A DNA stretch of 64,000 nt from Terriglobia bacterium. Lineage in GTDB: Bacteria > Acidobacteriota > Terriglobia > Acidiferrales > UBA7541. The stretch is from the NCBI GenBank assembly GCA_020073485.1, contig JAIQFB010000001.1:1-64000 (forward strand), read 5' to 3'. Positions 8,728-17,229 of this stretch are shown here, one piece after another. The position numbers were made by a program, and so were the translations under genes. The notes below the pieces were generated by a model. It was not told the origin of the DNA. It did no database searches and saw only the letters and a list, made by a program, of their open reading frames with translations. The first letter of the stretch is position 1. Every line of letters starts with the position of its first letter.

Positions 8728-9468
8728 ATGCTTAAAGAACTTGGACCTGGACTTCGTTTGACGCTGATTTTCACCGTTCTCACCGGATTGCTGTACCCCG
8801 CCGTGATGACAGGTGTGTCCGAGCTTGTTTTTCCGAAGCAAGCCAATGGTAGCCTCGTTACGGTTGGCGGCAAGGTTGTCGGGTCGACCCTCATCGGCCA
8901 ACCCTTCGCCAAGCCTGAGTATTTTCATCCACGCCCATCAGCGGCTGGCAGTGGTTACGATGCAACCGCGTCTAGTGGTTCAAACCTGGGGCCCACGAGT
9001 GCCAAACTCCTCCACGGAACGACCAAAATGGATGACAAGAAAAATGAGATCGTCGATTTTGACGGCATCAACCTTCGCATCGTGCATTACTGCGTCGATA
9101 ATGAGATCCCCTACGAATCATCGGTACCTCTTGACCAGTTCAAAGATTCGCACGGTGACCTCGATGACGTAAAGCTGATTAAGGCTTTCAATGATGATAA
9201 GACACCATTGGTCTTCACAGCGAAGGCACCTATCCCACCGGACGCGGTGACAGCCTCGGCCTCGGGCCTGGACCCGCATATCAGTCCCGGGAATGCCGAG
9301 ACACAAGCCGCGCGCATCGCAAAGGCGCGGGGCGTTTCCGCGGATCAGCTAAAGCAATTGATCCCGCAGTTTACGGATCGAGCTGATCTGGGGTTTCTCG
9401 GCGAACCGCGCGTCAATGTTCTCATGTTGAACATCGCACTTGACCAGAAGTTTCCGGTTTCGAAGTAA
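8728..9468 (+). CDS. kdpC: KdpC, enlarged variant (operon 1)
   Basis: 246 residues, longer than the ~190 usual for proteobacterial KdpC. One N-terminal membrane helix, then the KdpC signatures FPKQANGSL, QPFAKPEYFHPRPSA, ASGLDPHISPGNAETQAARIA and the C-terminal GEPRVNVLMLNIALD. The extra ~50 residues lie between GPTSAKLL and the SGLDPHIS motif (about residues 93-165). KdpC is required for assembly and affinity of the pump. ATG 8728 has AAAGGAGTAGG upstream. Confidence 0.95.
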   Translation: MLKELGPGLRLTLIFTVLTGLLYPAVMTGVSELVFPKQANGSLVTVGGKVVGSTLIGQPFAKPEYFHPRPSAAGSGYDATASSGSNLGPTSAKLLHGTTKMDDKKNEIVDFDGINLRIVHYCVDNEIPYESSVPLDQFKDSHGDLDDVKLIKAFNDDKTPLVFTAKAPIPPDAVTASASGLDPHISPGNAETQAARIAKARGVSADQLKQLIPQFTDRADLGFLGEPRVNVLMLNIALDQKFPVSK

Positions 9469-9518
9469 GGAGAGAGCGCGACTGTGCGGGGAACACGATT
9501 CGGACGGTCCAATGCGAC

Positions 9519-10211
9519 GTGAGTGGTAGGCGATTGAGCTACCGCGTCAAACTTGCCCTTTTCCTTCTGTGCGCAATCGCGATCCTTTTCCTCGCCGATA
9601 CGGCGTACCAGGCTCTCAATACCCTTTCGCGTTTGAACGTCGTGGAGGCTGAACGGGACCAGTGGCAACGCCCATCCGATGTTATCCAGGCATTGGATTT
9701 AAGGCCCGGAAACGTCGTTGTCGATCTGGGATGTGGTTCTGGGTACTTCACGCTGAAACTTTCTGCGCCAGTGGGCCAAAACGGTCGCGTTCTGGCAGAG
9801 GACATTCGCAGGTTGCCCCTCGTGTTCCTGTGGCTGAGGACATTCCAAAGGCGCCAGCGCAACGTCAGCATTGTACTTGGTGAACCCGACGATCCTCACC
9901 TGCCTCTACAGGGCGTGAATGCTGTACTCATCGTCAACACGTATCATGAATTTACGAATTCCCAGCCGATTCTTATTCACGTGGTCCAGTCGCTCGTTTC
10001 TGGAGGACGGTTGGTCGTCGTCGATCGTGAACCTCGTCCGGTCGCCCAAATGTCTACGGGGACTGCAGCAGAGCATCATGAAGTATCATCCGAACAAGTT
10101 GAAAGTGACCTTCGTCATGCAGGACTCGAGATCGTCAGCCGGCAGGATCGCTTCATCCAAAATGATCCATTAAATGAGAACTGGTGGATCATCACCGCCC
10201 GGAAGCCATAA
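9519..10211 (+). CDS. membrane-anchored class I SAM-dependent methyltransferase
   Basis: 230 residues from GTG 9519. An N-terminal transmembrane helix (about residues 10-28) is followed by a Rossmann methyltransferase domain with SAM motif VVDLGCGSGYFTLKL, an acidic motif-II region LAEDIRRLP and a post-I strand NAVLIVNTYHEF. The NTYHEF segment resembles methyltransferases annotated near kdp or metal genes; the substrate is unknown. It lies 50 bases after kdpC in the same orientation and is probably cotranscribed. Confidence 0.8.
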   Translation: MSGRRLSYRVKLALFLLCAIAILFLADTAYQALNTLSRLNVVEAERDQWQRPSDVIQALDLRPGNVVVDLGCGSGYFTLKLSAPVGQNGRVLAEDIRRLPLVFLWLRTFQRRQRNVSIVLGEPDDPHLPLQGVNAVLIVNTYHEFTNSQPILIHVVQSLVSGGRLVVVDREPRPVAQMSTGTAAEHHEVSSEQVESDLRHAGLEIVSRQDRFIQNDPLNENWWIITARKP

Positions 10212-10302
10212 AGGAATTGCTCTGAGCGCTGCATAGCTGTGTGAGTCCGGAATAGCTGTTAAAAACATCAGAAGGACGAAAAAGAGGAGCTCACGAGGCA
10301 AC

Positions 10303-10527
10303 ATGGATCGACTCACGTGGTTTGGTTTGTTTGCAGTTACGGCGATGTTGGTGTGCTACGCTTTCGAAAGTCGCAGCCGGTGGTTCATCCTAGCGTTCGC
10401 TGCGGCGTGCGGGTTAGGGTCGGCTTACGGGTTTCTACAAGGTGCCTGGCCATTCGGATTGGTAGAGGCTGTCTGGTCCATTGTGGCGGTGCGGCGATGG
10501 CTGATTACTGCGGGGCGAACTCAATGA
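10303..10527 (+). CDS. small two- or three-helix membrane protein
   Basis: 74 residues, mostly hydrophobic with predicted helices at roughly 4-20, 27-45 and 50-65, and a GAWPFGLVEAVWSIVAVRRW segment typical of a conserved bacterial hypothetical family whose name I cannot give. It starts at ATG 10303 and lies between the methyltransferase and the KdpD-like pair. Function unknown. Confidence 0.65.
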   Translation: MDRLTWFGLFAVTAMLVCYAFESRSRWFILAFAAACGLGSAYGFLQGAWPFGLVEAVWSIVAVRRWLITAGRTQ

Positions 10528-10587
10528 ACAACTACCACTAGGTGTTTCCGTTGGAGTTTACGCGATTCCAACTGACAGTGATTCTCA

Positions 10588-11691
10588 ATGATGAATGATT
10601 CATCTCAACGGCCCAGTCCCGAGCAACTGCTCGCGCAAATCGAACAGGAAGAACGGCGGGAACGTCGCGGACGACTGAAAGTTTTCCTCGGCTACGCCCC
10701 TGGCGTTGGCAAGTCCTTCCAGATGTTGGACGAAGGCCGTCGACGCCGCGAACGAGGGGAAGACGTCGTCGTTTGCGCGCTGCAACCGGAGTACCCTCCT
10801 GAAGTTGAGACTGTATTGCGGAAACTTGAGAATATACCCACCTTAAAGACCGCCGATGGGGAGGCCATAGACGTCGCAGCAGTATTGCAGCGGAAGCCAC
10901 AGGTTGCTCTGGTTGACGGCCTTGCCTATGAAAATCCTTCAGACTGTCTGAACGCCCATCGCTGGCAAGATGTGGAGCAACTCCTTGAGGCTGGCATCTC
11001 AGTCATCGCGACGGTCAACCTACAATACCTTGAAAAACATAGCGACGAGGTAGAACGCATCACTGGCAAGCGAGTCTCCTGCACCATTCCGCGCGGCTTT
11101 TTGGATAGAAGCGCGGACGAAATCGTTGTCGTCGACGCTCCTGCCACAGAGAGTCTTTCGCGCCAAGTAGCTCCGGGAGATCGCGCTGCTCTGCTTGCAG
11201 AAGGACATAAGCTCTCCCGGCTCAGGGAACTGGCGCTGTTAGTCGCGGCGAGCGTAATCGACCGCCAGCTCGAGAGCTACTTGCGGTCACATGGGATGGA
11301 TTCATCCTGGGGCGTACAGGAACGTATCCTCGTCTGTGTCACGCCCCGATCCAATGCTGCTAAAATGCTGGAAAGTGGCCGGCGCAATGCAGACCGCTTC
11401 CAAGGTCAATTTTATGTGGTCTATGTGCAGCAACCCGTTCTTTCGCAGCAAGATCGGCAAGTCTTGCAACAGAACTTGGACTACGCACGTCAACTTGGGG
11501 CCCAGGTGGAGGTCCTAAGCGGTCTAGACGCGACAGATGCAATCCTGAAGTTCGCGCGCCAAAAGGGCATCACGCAAATCTTTGTCGGGCACAGTATGCG
11601 TGAGGGAGGATGGCGTCGGCTTTGGGGCAACTCAATTAAGCGTCTGATCCGCTCAGCGGAAGGAATTGATGTCGTCGTCTACCCCCATTAG
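10588..11691 (+). CDS. stand-alone KdpD sensor/Usp protein, diverged copy
   Basis: 367 residues matching only the cytoplasmic N-terminus of KdpD: KdpD domain (~28-235) followed by a Usp domain (~245-367). Walker A is intact (GYAPGVGKS, residues 35-43). The family's DELAHTN segment is replaced by DGLAYENPSD, so the Walker-B-like acidic Glu and the HTN triad are lost. There is no membrane domain or kinase. It overlaps the next, canonical copy by 23 bases. Probably works with the separate DUF4118 histidine kinase at 1178-2686; this copy may be regulatory or bind a different ligand. Confidence 0.85.
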   Translation: MMNDSSQRPSPEQLLAQIEQEERRERRGRLKVFLGYAPGVGKSFQMLDEGRRRRERGEDVVVCALQPEYPPEVETVLRKLENIPTLKTADGEAIDVAAVLQRKPQVALVDGLAYENPSDCLNAHRWQDVEQLLEAGISVIATVNLQYLEKHSDEVERITGKRVSCTIPRGFLDRSADEIVVVDAPATESLSRQVAPGDRAALLAEGHKLSRLRELALLVAASVIDRQLESYLRSHGMDSSWGVQERILVCVTPRSNAAKMLESGRRNADRFQGQFYVVYVQQPVLSQQDRQVLQQNLDYARQLGAQVEVLSGLDATDAILKFARQKGITQIFVGHSMREGGWRRLWGNSIKRLIRSAEGIDVVVYPH

Positions 11692-12841
11692 CGGAGATTC
11701 TGGCAGTGATCCACAGTCCAGGCGACGGGGCCAACTGAAGGTATTCCTCGGCTATGCCGCTGGCGTTGGTAAAACATACCGCATGTTAGAGGAAGTACAG
11801 CACCTCAAGCGGCAGGGCAACGATATTGTAGTCGGCTACTTTGAGCCTCACGGGCGGAAAGACACAATCGCAAAAACCGTCGGTCTGGAGATGATTCCGA
11901 CCAGCACGATCCGCTATCGCACAAGCACGTTTCAAGAGATGGATATTGACGCCATATTAAGACGACGCCCCGCCATTTGCGTTGTCGATGAATTGGCGCA
12001 CACCAATGTGCCTGGCTCACAGCGCGCAAAGCGATGGGAGGACGTTCAGATGCTGTTGGATGCCGGAATTAATGTTATGACGAATATGAACATCCAGCAT
12101 CTTGAGAGTCTCAATGATCAGATTTACCGAATCACTGGCGTTCGCGTACGCGAAACCGTGCCGGATTGGTTTGTCAAGAGTGCCGCTGAGGTCGTTATGG
12201 TGGACGCGACAACGGGAGCACTCCTGAACCGGCTAAAGAGAGGAGATATCTACGCTCCAGAAAAAGCGCAGCAGGCGATGGAGAATTTCTTCAAGGAATC
12301 GACTCTCACGGCACTACGGGAACTCGCCATGCGCCAGGCCGCACACGAACTCGAATTGCGGGAAATCGCCAGTACATCAGAAGAACGCCGACCACAGGAA
12401 GAGCCTTCTAGTGCTTCGCCTTCATCGCCAAAAGCAACCATAGATCGGATCCTAATCTATGTCAGTGCCGATTCTTCAACGGCAATGCTAATTAGGCGCG
12501 GGCGAAGAATGGCTGACTATCTCGGTGCCGATTGCTTTGCAGTTTCTGTAGTGCCGCTCCGGGACAAAGGTCGCCTGCCAACACAAGATCGGAACGCGAT
12601 GGAAAAGCACTTGAACTTCGCGAGAAATCTCCATATCGAAGCGCGAATCTTGGAAGGCGATGATGCTGCGGAAACAATCGCGGACTTTGCGCACCGCAAT
12701 CAAATAACGCAGATACTCCTCAGCCGCTGCGACCATAGCTCATGGAGTCGCCTGTTCGGAAGTGACCTCATTCCGCGGGTCGTTCAGAAAGCAAGAGATA
12801 TTCGGGTAATCATTGTTGCCGAACGAAAAAGACCCAACTAG
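11669..12841 (+). CDS. stand-alone KdpD sensor/Usp protein, canonical copy
   Basis: 390 residues. KdpD domain with Walker A GYAAGVGKT (about residues 28-36) and intact VVDELAHTNVPGS and NIQHLESLND motifs, then an Ala/Pro/Ser-rich linker and a Usp domain (~255-385) with ILIYVSADSSTAML. Starts at ATG 11669 after GGAAGGAAT. In classical KdpD these domains are fused to the membrane kinase; c-di-AMP binding by the Usp domain is known in some KdpD proteins. The split arrangement implies assembly in trans with the kinase encoded ~9 kb upstream. Confidence 0.88.
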   Translation: MSSSTPISGDSGSDPQSRRRGQLKVFLGYAAGVGKTYRMLEEVQHLKRQGNDIVVGYFEPHGRKDTIAKTVGLEMIPTSTIRYRTSTFQEMDIDAILRRRPAICVVDELAHTNVPGSQRAKRWEDVQMLLDAGINVMTNMNIQHLESLNDQIYRITGVRVRETVPDWFVKSAAEVVMVDATTGALLNRLKRGDIYAPEKAQQAMENFFKESTLTALRELAMRQAAHELELREIASTSEERRPQEEPSSASPSSPKATIDRILIYVSADSSTAMLIRRGRRMADYLGADCFAVSVVPLRDKGRLPTQDRNAMEKHLNFARNLHIEARILEGDDAAETIADFAHRNQITQILLSRCDHSSWSRLFGSDLIPRVVQKARDIRVIIVAERKRPN

Positions 12842-12964
12842 CCGCTCCATTTTCTGCAGAAGAAGATCGAATCCTCCCCAAGGGACTTCAAGTAGTTGCT
12901 CGCTGATTTCTGCTTCGGATTCCCTTTGCAATTACCGGACTAGCCGCCGCGCGTTCGTCGAACC

Positions 12965-13008
12965 GTTTAGAGAATGTGTACGCGCCATTTATGCCTCGTT
13001 TAGGAGCA
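12965..13008 (+). promoter_or_regulatory. phased 4 x 11-bp operator array, copy 3
   Basis: Units begin at 12965, 12976, 12987 and 12998 (GTTTA, GTGTA, ATTTA, GTTTA). The core at 12987-13003 is ATTTATGCCTCGTTTAG. From 12963 to 13003 it matches copy 4 (13423-13463) at 36 of 41 positions. It precedes the small gene at 13097. Confidence 0.65.
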
Positions 13009-13016
13009 TGCGCGTA

Positions 13017-13044
13017 GCTTGGTATTGAAATTCGATACCAAGCC
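13017..13044 (+). promoter_or_regulatory. 9-bp stem, 10-nt loop inverted repeat
   Basis: GCTTGGTAT (13017-13025) pairs perfectly with ATACCAAGC (13036-13044). It lies between the copy-3 operator and the ATG at 13097, so it falls in the probable 5' untranslated region or at the promoter. It could be an RNA hairpin or a dimer operator. Confidence 0.4.
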
Positions 13045-13096
13045 ACGAGTAATGACTTCTACAGAGGGCTTGGATGGATTGAAAAGGGAGCGAAGT

Positions 13097-13390
13097 ATGT
13101 TCTCGAGAGAAAATATACGGATTGAGAACGCAAGGCTCTATCCCTCAGAGATTGTGAATCAACTTCGAACAGCGTTGGCGAACGGCACAGAACTGCACGC
13201 CGATGAGTTTCGGGTGAATTTCTACGATTTGAACTCTGAGGGTCGCACATATTTCATTTATATCTCACCTGCGAACGGAAACGTCACACTGATTGCGACA
13301 TGGGCGCAAAAATACACATCCACTGATGCGAAATCGGTCGAACAGCACACATGGTGGCGACGGATCACGGAGCACATCCTTGCAGCCTAA
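13097..13390 (+). CDS. hypothetical protein under a kdp-type operator
   Basis: 97 residues from ATG 13097, which has GGGAGCG at a normal distance; upstream in-frame starts at 13019 and 13052 fall next to the hairpin and look worse. Soluble, mixed alpha/beta appearance with FRVNFYDLNSEGRTYFIYISP, no membrane segment, no motif I recognise. Located between two phased operator arrays and between the KdpD-like genes and the second kdp operon, so it is likely part of the potassium response. Confidence 0.65.
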   Translation: MFSRENIRIENARLYPSEIVNQLRTALANGTELHADEFRVNFYDLNSEGRTYFIYISPANGNVTLIATWAQKYTSTDAKSVEQHTWWRRITEHILAA

Positions 13391-13424
13391 AGAACTGTGG
13401 CCACGACTGTGCGTTCCTCGATCC

Positions 13425-13468
13425 GTTTAGAGAATGTATATGCGGAATTTATGCATCGTTTAGCGTCT
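13425..13468 (+). promoter_or_regulatory. phased 4 x 11-bp operator array, copy 4
   Basis: Units begin at 13425, 13436, 13447 and 13458 (GTTTA, GTATA, ATTTA, GTTTA). The core at 13447-13463 is ATTTATGCATCGTTTAG. Positioned about 80 bases before the first small gene of the second kdp operon. Confidence 0.65.
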
Positions 13469-13546
13469 TACGTTTACCGTGGAGAACATGAGCACCGTGA
13501 TTGAGAATCCTGTGTTGAAACAGGGCAGTACAAGGAGAGATAGAAA

Positions 13547-13642
13547 ATGAATCTCGCGATTTGGATGCCGGCGATGTTTCTCCTGGGAATTGCAGGCATG
13601 GTGCTGTGCATCCTTTTTCTCGAAGCCTGCGACAAAATCTGA
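13547..13642 (+). CDS. 31-residue single-span membrane peptide upstream of second kdpF
   Basis: Starts at ATG 13547 after AAGGAGAGATAG, a good ribosome-binding site. One hydrophobic helix (residues ~4-25) ending LEACDKI. It occupies the same place as the 27-residue peptide before the first kdpF. Function unknown. Confidence 0.6.
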   Translation: MNLAIWMPAMFLLGIAGMVLCILFLEACDKI

Positions 13643-13666
13643 CGCGACAATCGTGAGGGGGCAAGG

Positions 13667-13747
13667 ATGATCTATATCACGTTGATCCTTTCGGTTTTTC
13701 TTTTCGTTTATTTGTTCACGGCGCTGGTAAGACCGGAGTGGTTCTGA
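13667..13747 (+). CDS. kdpF: KdpF of the second kdp operon
   Basis: 26 residues from ATG 13667 with GTGAGGGGGCAAGG upstream. One membrane helix then FTALVRPEWF, closely matching the LMYALLRPEKF ending of the first copy. It is separated from kdpB by about 250 bases rather than sitting next to kdpA. Confidence 0.8.
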   Translation: MIYITLILSVFLFVYLFTALVRPEWF

Positions 13748-13785
13748 TGGTGTTCTTCTTCGCATTCCGAGTCTAGTTTTAATGT

Positions 13786-13959
13786 CGCGCGGGGCCGAGT
13801 CTCGCTATGACCGCCATTATGGCGAGACCCGCGCGAATCCTAAAGAGTGTCAAGGCTTGAAGTGTTGATTTAAGTCGCGACGAATTTGGTGGAATGGCTT
13901 TGCCATGAGGCTCCAGGACGAGCTTCGGAAGCCCGACTGCAGATAGCGGCCCAGAGGCC
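13786..13959 (+). other. structured leader between kdpF2 and kdpB2
   Basis: This 247-base gap (13748-13994) has no convincing gene. It contains a long imperfect hairpin (CGCGCGGG 13786-13793 and TCTCGC 13800-13805 pairing with GCGAGA and CCCGCGCG, 13822-13835) and a GGCC-CAGA-GGCC stem-loop at 13948-13959. It may be an attenuator or RNA leader controlling kdpBCA. I do not recognise a known riboswitch class, including the c-di-AMP type. Confidence 0.4.
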
Positions 13960-13994
13960 ACTACGAGCTACTGGGTACCCTGGAGAGAGTAATC

Positions 13995-16148
13995 ATGGAA
14001 ACACAAGCCGCTGTAGAAACGACACCGCAACCCCTACACCGCAAAATCACGAAAGTAATTCGCAAGAGGACGAATCAGCTCATGCCGCCGGGAACGGCTG
14101 GTCCGGCCTTGAAGCAGGCCGTCATCATGTTGCGCCCAGACATCCAATGGACCAACCCAGTGATGTTCGTCGTCGAACTCGGAGCGTTCTTGACGCTGCT
14201 GTTCGTCGTACAGGCGGCCTTCGGGCATTCGGCGAGCCAGATACCGATTACATATTTCATTGCTCTGGACGTTTGGCTCTTCCTGACCGTGCTGTTTGCC
14301 AATTTTGCAACGGCACTGGCTGAAGCTCGCGGCAAGGCCCAGGCCGAATCGCTTCGTCGAACTCGGCGCGATACTGTAGCACGTCGTCTAAGCCCGACAG
14401 GCACCATCGAAGAAGTCTCTTCAACCCATTTGAAGCTGGGCGACACAATTGTCGTAGAGGCCGGTGAAATCATTCCCGGAGACGGCGAAATAATAAAGGG
14501 AATTGCTTCCGTTGATGAATCGGCGATCACTGGGGAATCGGCGCCAGTCATTCGTGGCGCTGGGGGCGATCGTTCTGGTGTAACTGGCGGAACAAGGGTG
14601 CTGTCGGATCGCATCGTTGTACGAATCACCGCCAGCGCTGGTGAATCGTTTCTCGACAGGATGATCGCGCTGGTCGAAGGAGCCATTCGCCAAAGAACCC
14701 CGAATGAGATTGCGCTGACCCTCGTGCTATCGGCCTTTACGCTGATCTTTTTGATTGTCGTTGTGCCCATTTGGCCGATGGCGTGGAATGCCGAGCAATA
14801 TATGATGGGCTATCTCGCTCTTCAGCAGCCTCTCCATAGTCTGGGCACGGATGTTCCTACGCTGGTCGCGCTTCTGGTGTGCCTGATACCGACGACGATT
14901 GGGGCGCTGCTTGCCGCGATTGGAATCGCAGGCATGGATCGCGCACTCCAAGCAAATATCATCGCCAAGAGTGGTAAGGCCGTCGAAGTGGCAGGCGATA
15001 TCGACATCGTCCTGCTGGACAAAACGGGAACTATCACTATCGGCAATCGGCATGCAACTGAATTCCTTCCGGTAGAGGGGTATTCTGCGACCGAACTAGG
15101 GCGCCTGGCATCATTGGCATCCGCTGCGGACGAAACCCCTGAGGGCAAGAGCATCGTTAGCCTGTTTGAATCGGATACTCAAGCGCCGATTGCCGTGCCG
15201 TCCGGTGCCGAATTTATTATCTTTACAGCACAGACGCGCATGAGTGGCATCGATCTGGCCGGTGGGCGCCGGATTCGCAAGGGCGCGTCCGATGCAATCG
15301 CACAATTCGTGAAGGAGCAAGGTGGCACAGTGGCAGCCGAGTTTCAGCCACTGGTCGATGGCGTGGCATCAAGGGGTGCCACGCCGCTCGTTGTCGCCGA
15401 TGGGCCGAGAGTGGTTGGCGTCGTTGCTCTTGAAGATATTCTTAAGCCCGCTATGCGCGAGCGCTTCGAGCGGCTGCGACAAATGGGTCTGCGCACAGTA
15501 ATGATCACTGGAGATAACCCACTTACGGCGGCCACCATCGCGAAACAAGCCGGCGTCGATGATTTCCTGGCGCAGGCGACTCCCGAAAAGAAGCTTGAAT
15601 ACATTCGCAAGGAACAGGCGGAGGGAAAGCTCGTCGCGATGATGGGCGACGGCACGAACGACGCTCCCGCTTTGGCTCAGGCTGATGTGGCGGTCGCCAT
15701 GAACGCGGGCACTCAAGCTGCAAAAGAAGCCGGCAATATGGTGGACTTGGACAGCGATCCCACCAAGCTCATCGAAGTCGTCGAAATCGGGAAACAGTTG
15801 CTGATGACAAGGGGCGCGCTGACGACTTTTTCGGTCGCGAACGATGTGGCGAAGTATTTCGCCATCATTCCGGCACTGTTTGCGAGTACGCTCCCCTGGC
15901 TGAAGACGATGGACATCATGCATCTGCACTCGCCGACGTCCGCAATTCTGTCCGCCGTAATTTTTAACGCGCTCATCATCCCGGCACTGATTCCGGTTGC
16001 TCTCAGGGGAGTGAAGTATCAGCCGCTGGGGGCCGATGCGCTATTGCGAAGGAATTTGATGATCTGGGGACTCGGAGGCGTAATCCTGCCCTTTGTTGCC
16101 ATCAAGCTGATCGATGTAGCCATGGTTAGCTTGCGTTTGGCTTCCTGA
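13995..16148 (+). CDS. kdpB: KdpB, P-type ATPase subunit (operon 2)
   Basis: 717 residues with [29 protein letters not shown] and [15 protein letters not shown] 13995 follows GGAGAGAG. It is the first large gene of an operon in the order F-B-C-A, unlike the usual F-A-B-C. An insertion relative to copy 1 lies in the loop around residues 259-285, between membrane helices. Energises K+ import with the KdpA at 17230. Confidence 0.96.
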   Translation: METQAAVETTPQPLHRKITKVIRKRTNQLMPPGTAGPALKQAVIMLRPDIQWTNPVMFVVELGAFLTLLFVVQAAFGHSASQIPITYFIALDVWLFLTVLFANFATALAEARGKAQAESLRRTRRDTVARRLSPTGTIEEVSSTHLKLGDTIVVEAGEIIPGDGEIIKGIASVDESAITGESAPVIRGAGGDRSGVTGGTRVLSDRIVVRITASAGESFLDRMIALVEGAIRQRTPNEIALTLVLSAFTLIFLIVVVPIWPMAWNAEQYMMGYLALQQPLHSLGTDVPTLVALLVCLIPTTIGALLAAIGIAGMDRALQANIIAKSGKAVEVAGDIDIVLLDKTGTITIGNRHATEFLPVEGYSATELGRLASLASAADETPEGKSIVSLFESDTQAPIAVPSGAEFIIFTAQTRMSGIDLAGGRRIRKGASDAIAQFVKEQGGTVAAEFQPLVDGVASRGATPLVVADGPRVVGVVALEDILKPAMRERFERLRQMGLRTVMITGDNPLTAATIAKQAGVDDFLAQATPEKKLEYIRKEQAEGKLVAMMGDGTNDAPALAQADVAVAMNAGTQAAKEAGNMVDLDSDPTKLIEVVEIGKQLLMTRGALTTFSVANDVAKYFAIIPALFASTLPWLKTMDIMHLHSPTSAILSAVIFNALIIPALIPVALRGVKYQPLGADALLRRNLMIWGLGGVILPFVAIKLIDVAMVSLRLAS

Positions 16149-16167
16149 AGGGAACGGAGGCGTTCAC

Positions 16168-17184
16168 ATGGCGCATAACATTTCAAAGAGTGTCTTACTG
16201 CTGGTTTTCACGGTAGTCATCGCTTGCGGCATCTATCCGGGCGCAGTCTGGCTGGTGGGGCACCTATTTTTCCGCTTCCAAGCGGAGGGCAGCTTGTTGA
16301 AAGGTCCCGACGGACAGGTGGTCGGCTCTAAGCTGATCGCGCAGCCGTTCACCAAGGACGAATATTTCCAGCCGCGCCCGTCGGCGGCGTCCTACAACGC
16401 CTCCGCGTCCGCATCGTCCACACTCGCTCCGTCCAATTACCTGCTGCGAAATCGTGTCGCCACGATGCTCGGACCGATTGTGAAGTATCGAGGCGGCCTA
16501 AGAGCCGGTCAACTGGTGGCTCCTGATATCGAAACTTGGTTTCAACAAGATCGATATCAGGGGAACCCGTCAATCGTCGCTCAGTGGGCAGATCTCCACA
16601 ATGGCCTGGCGGCGGCTTGGATTGGTGCAGATACCTCCCACGGCTCGTACGTGGACTCTTGGGCCAAGGCGCATCAGGCCATTGTTGCGGACTGGGTGAA
16701 GGCCAATCCGAGCACCCCACAACCCAAAGCCTCCGACTTGGCGGTCGTGTTCTTCGAGACCTTCTCGAAGGAGAATCCCGGACGGTTTCCATCTGCTGTG
16801 ACAAAGACAGGGGCAGACGGTAAGCCCCAGACTTCGATCGAACCGGTGAAGGACGGTTCGGATATCCAGCCAACTTTCTTTGACATGTGGCGGCAGGACC
16901 ACCCGGATTCCGACCTCCAGGATGTGCCGGGAGACATGGTCACAACTTCTGGTTCCGGCCTCGACCCGCACATCACAATCGAAAATGCGGAATTTCAGTT
17001 GGACCGCGTAGCTGCCAAATGGGCCGCCGATACCAAGAGTGATCCGGCGAAGACTCGAAATGAAATCGAGCAGATTCTGCAGGTGAACGCCTCGGCTCCG
17101 TTTGGCGGGCTGGCCGGGGAAAAGATGGTCAACGTATTAGAAGTCAATCTGGAACTGCGGAAGCGGTACGGCGCCCTGAATTGA
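16168..17184 (+). CDS. kdpC: KdpC with a large periplasmic insertion (operon 2)
   Basis: 338 residues, far above the usual ~190. N-terminal membrane helix and family signatures FRFQAEGSLL, QPFTKDEYFQPRPSAAS, SGSGLDPHITIENAEFQ and GEKMVNVLEVNLELRKRYG are present. About 150 extra residues (roughly 95-255) are inserted before SGLDPHIT; the insert is rich in Trp/Asp and contains two similar segments (WADLHNGLAAAWI and WAKAHQAIVADWV). ATG 16168 is preceded by GGAACGGAGG. The insert may alter pump assembly or add an outside interaction. Confidence 0.93.
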   Translation: MAHNISKSVLLLVFTVVIACGIYPGAVWLVGHLFFRFQAEGSLLKGPDGQVVGSKLIAQPFTKDEYFQPRPSAASYNASASASSTLAPSNYLLRNRVATMLGPIVKYRGGLRAGQLVAPDIETWFQQDRYQGNPSIVAQWADLHNGLAAAWIGADTSHGSYVDSWAKAHQAIVADWVKANPSTPQPKASDLAVVFFETFSKENPGRFPSAVTKTGADGKPQTSIEPVKDGSDIQPTFFDMWRQDHPDSDLQDVPGDMVTTSGSGLDPHITIENAEFQLDRVAAKWAADTKSDPAKTRNEIEQILQVNASAPFGGLAGEKMVNVLEVNLELRKRYGALN

Positions 17185-17229
17185 TGGCGCGCTCTAACTG
17201 TTCGGGACTTTAACGGGAGGCAGGTGCAA

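Noticed and set aside
13748-13994. Known riboswitch (c-di-AMP/ydaO type) before kdpB2
   Set aside because: Hairpins are present but I could not find the conserved ydaO core, so it is listed only as a structured leader.
13886-14323. Plus-strand frame of 145 codons overlapping kdpB2
   Set aside because: It mostly overlaps kdpB in another frame and shows no recognisable features.
16349-16873. 174-codon minus-strand frame opposite kdpC2
   Set aside because: Antisense shadow of the KdpC insertion; no start signal or family features.
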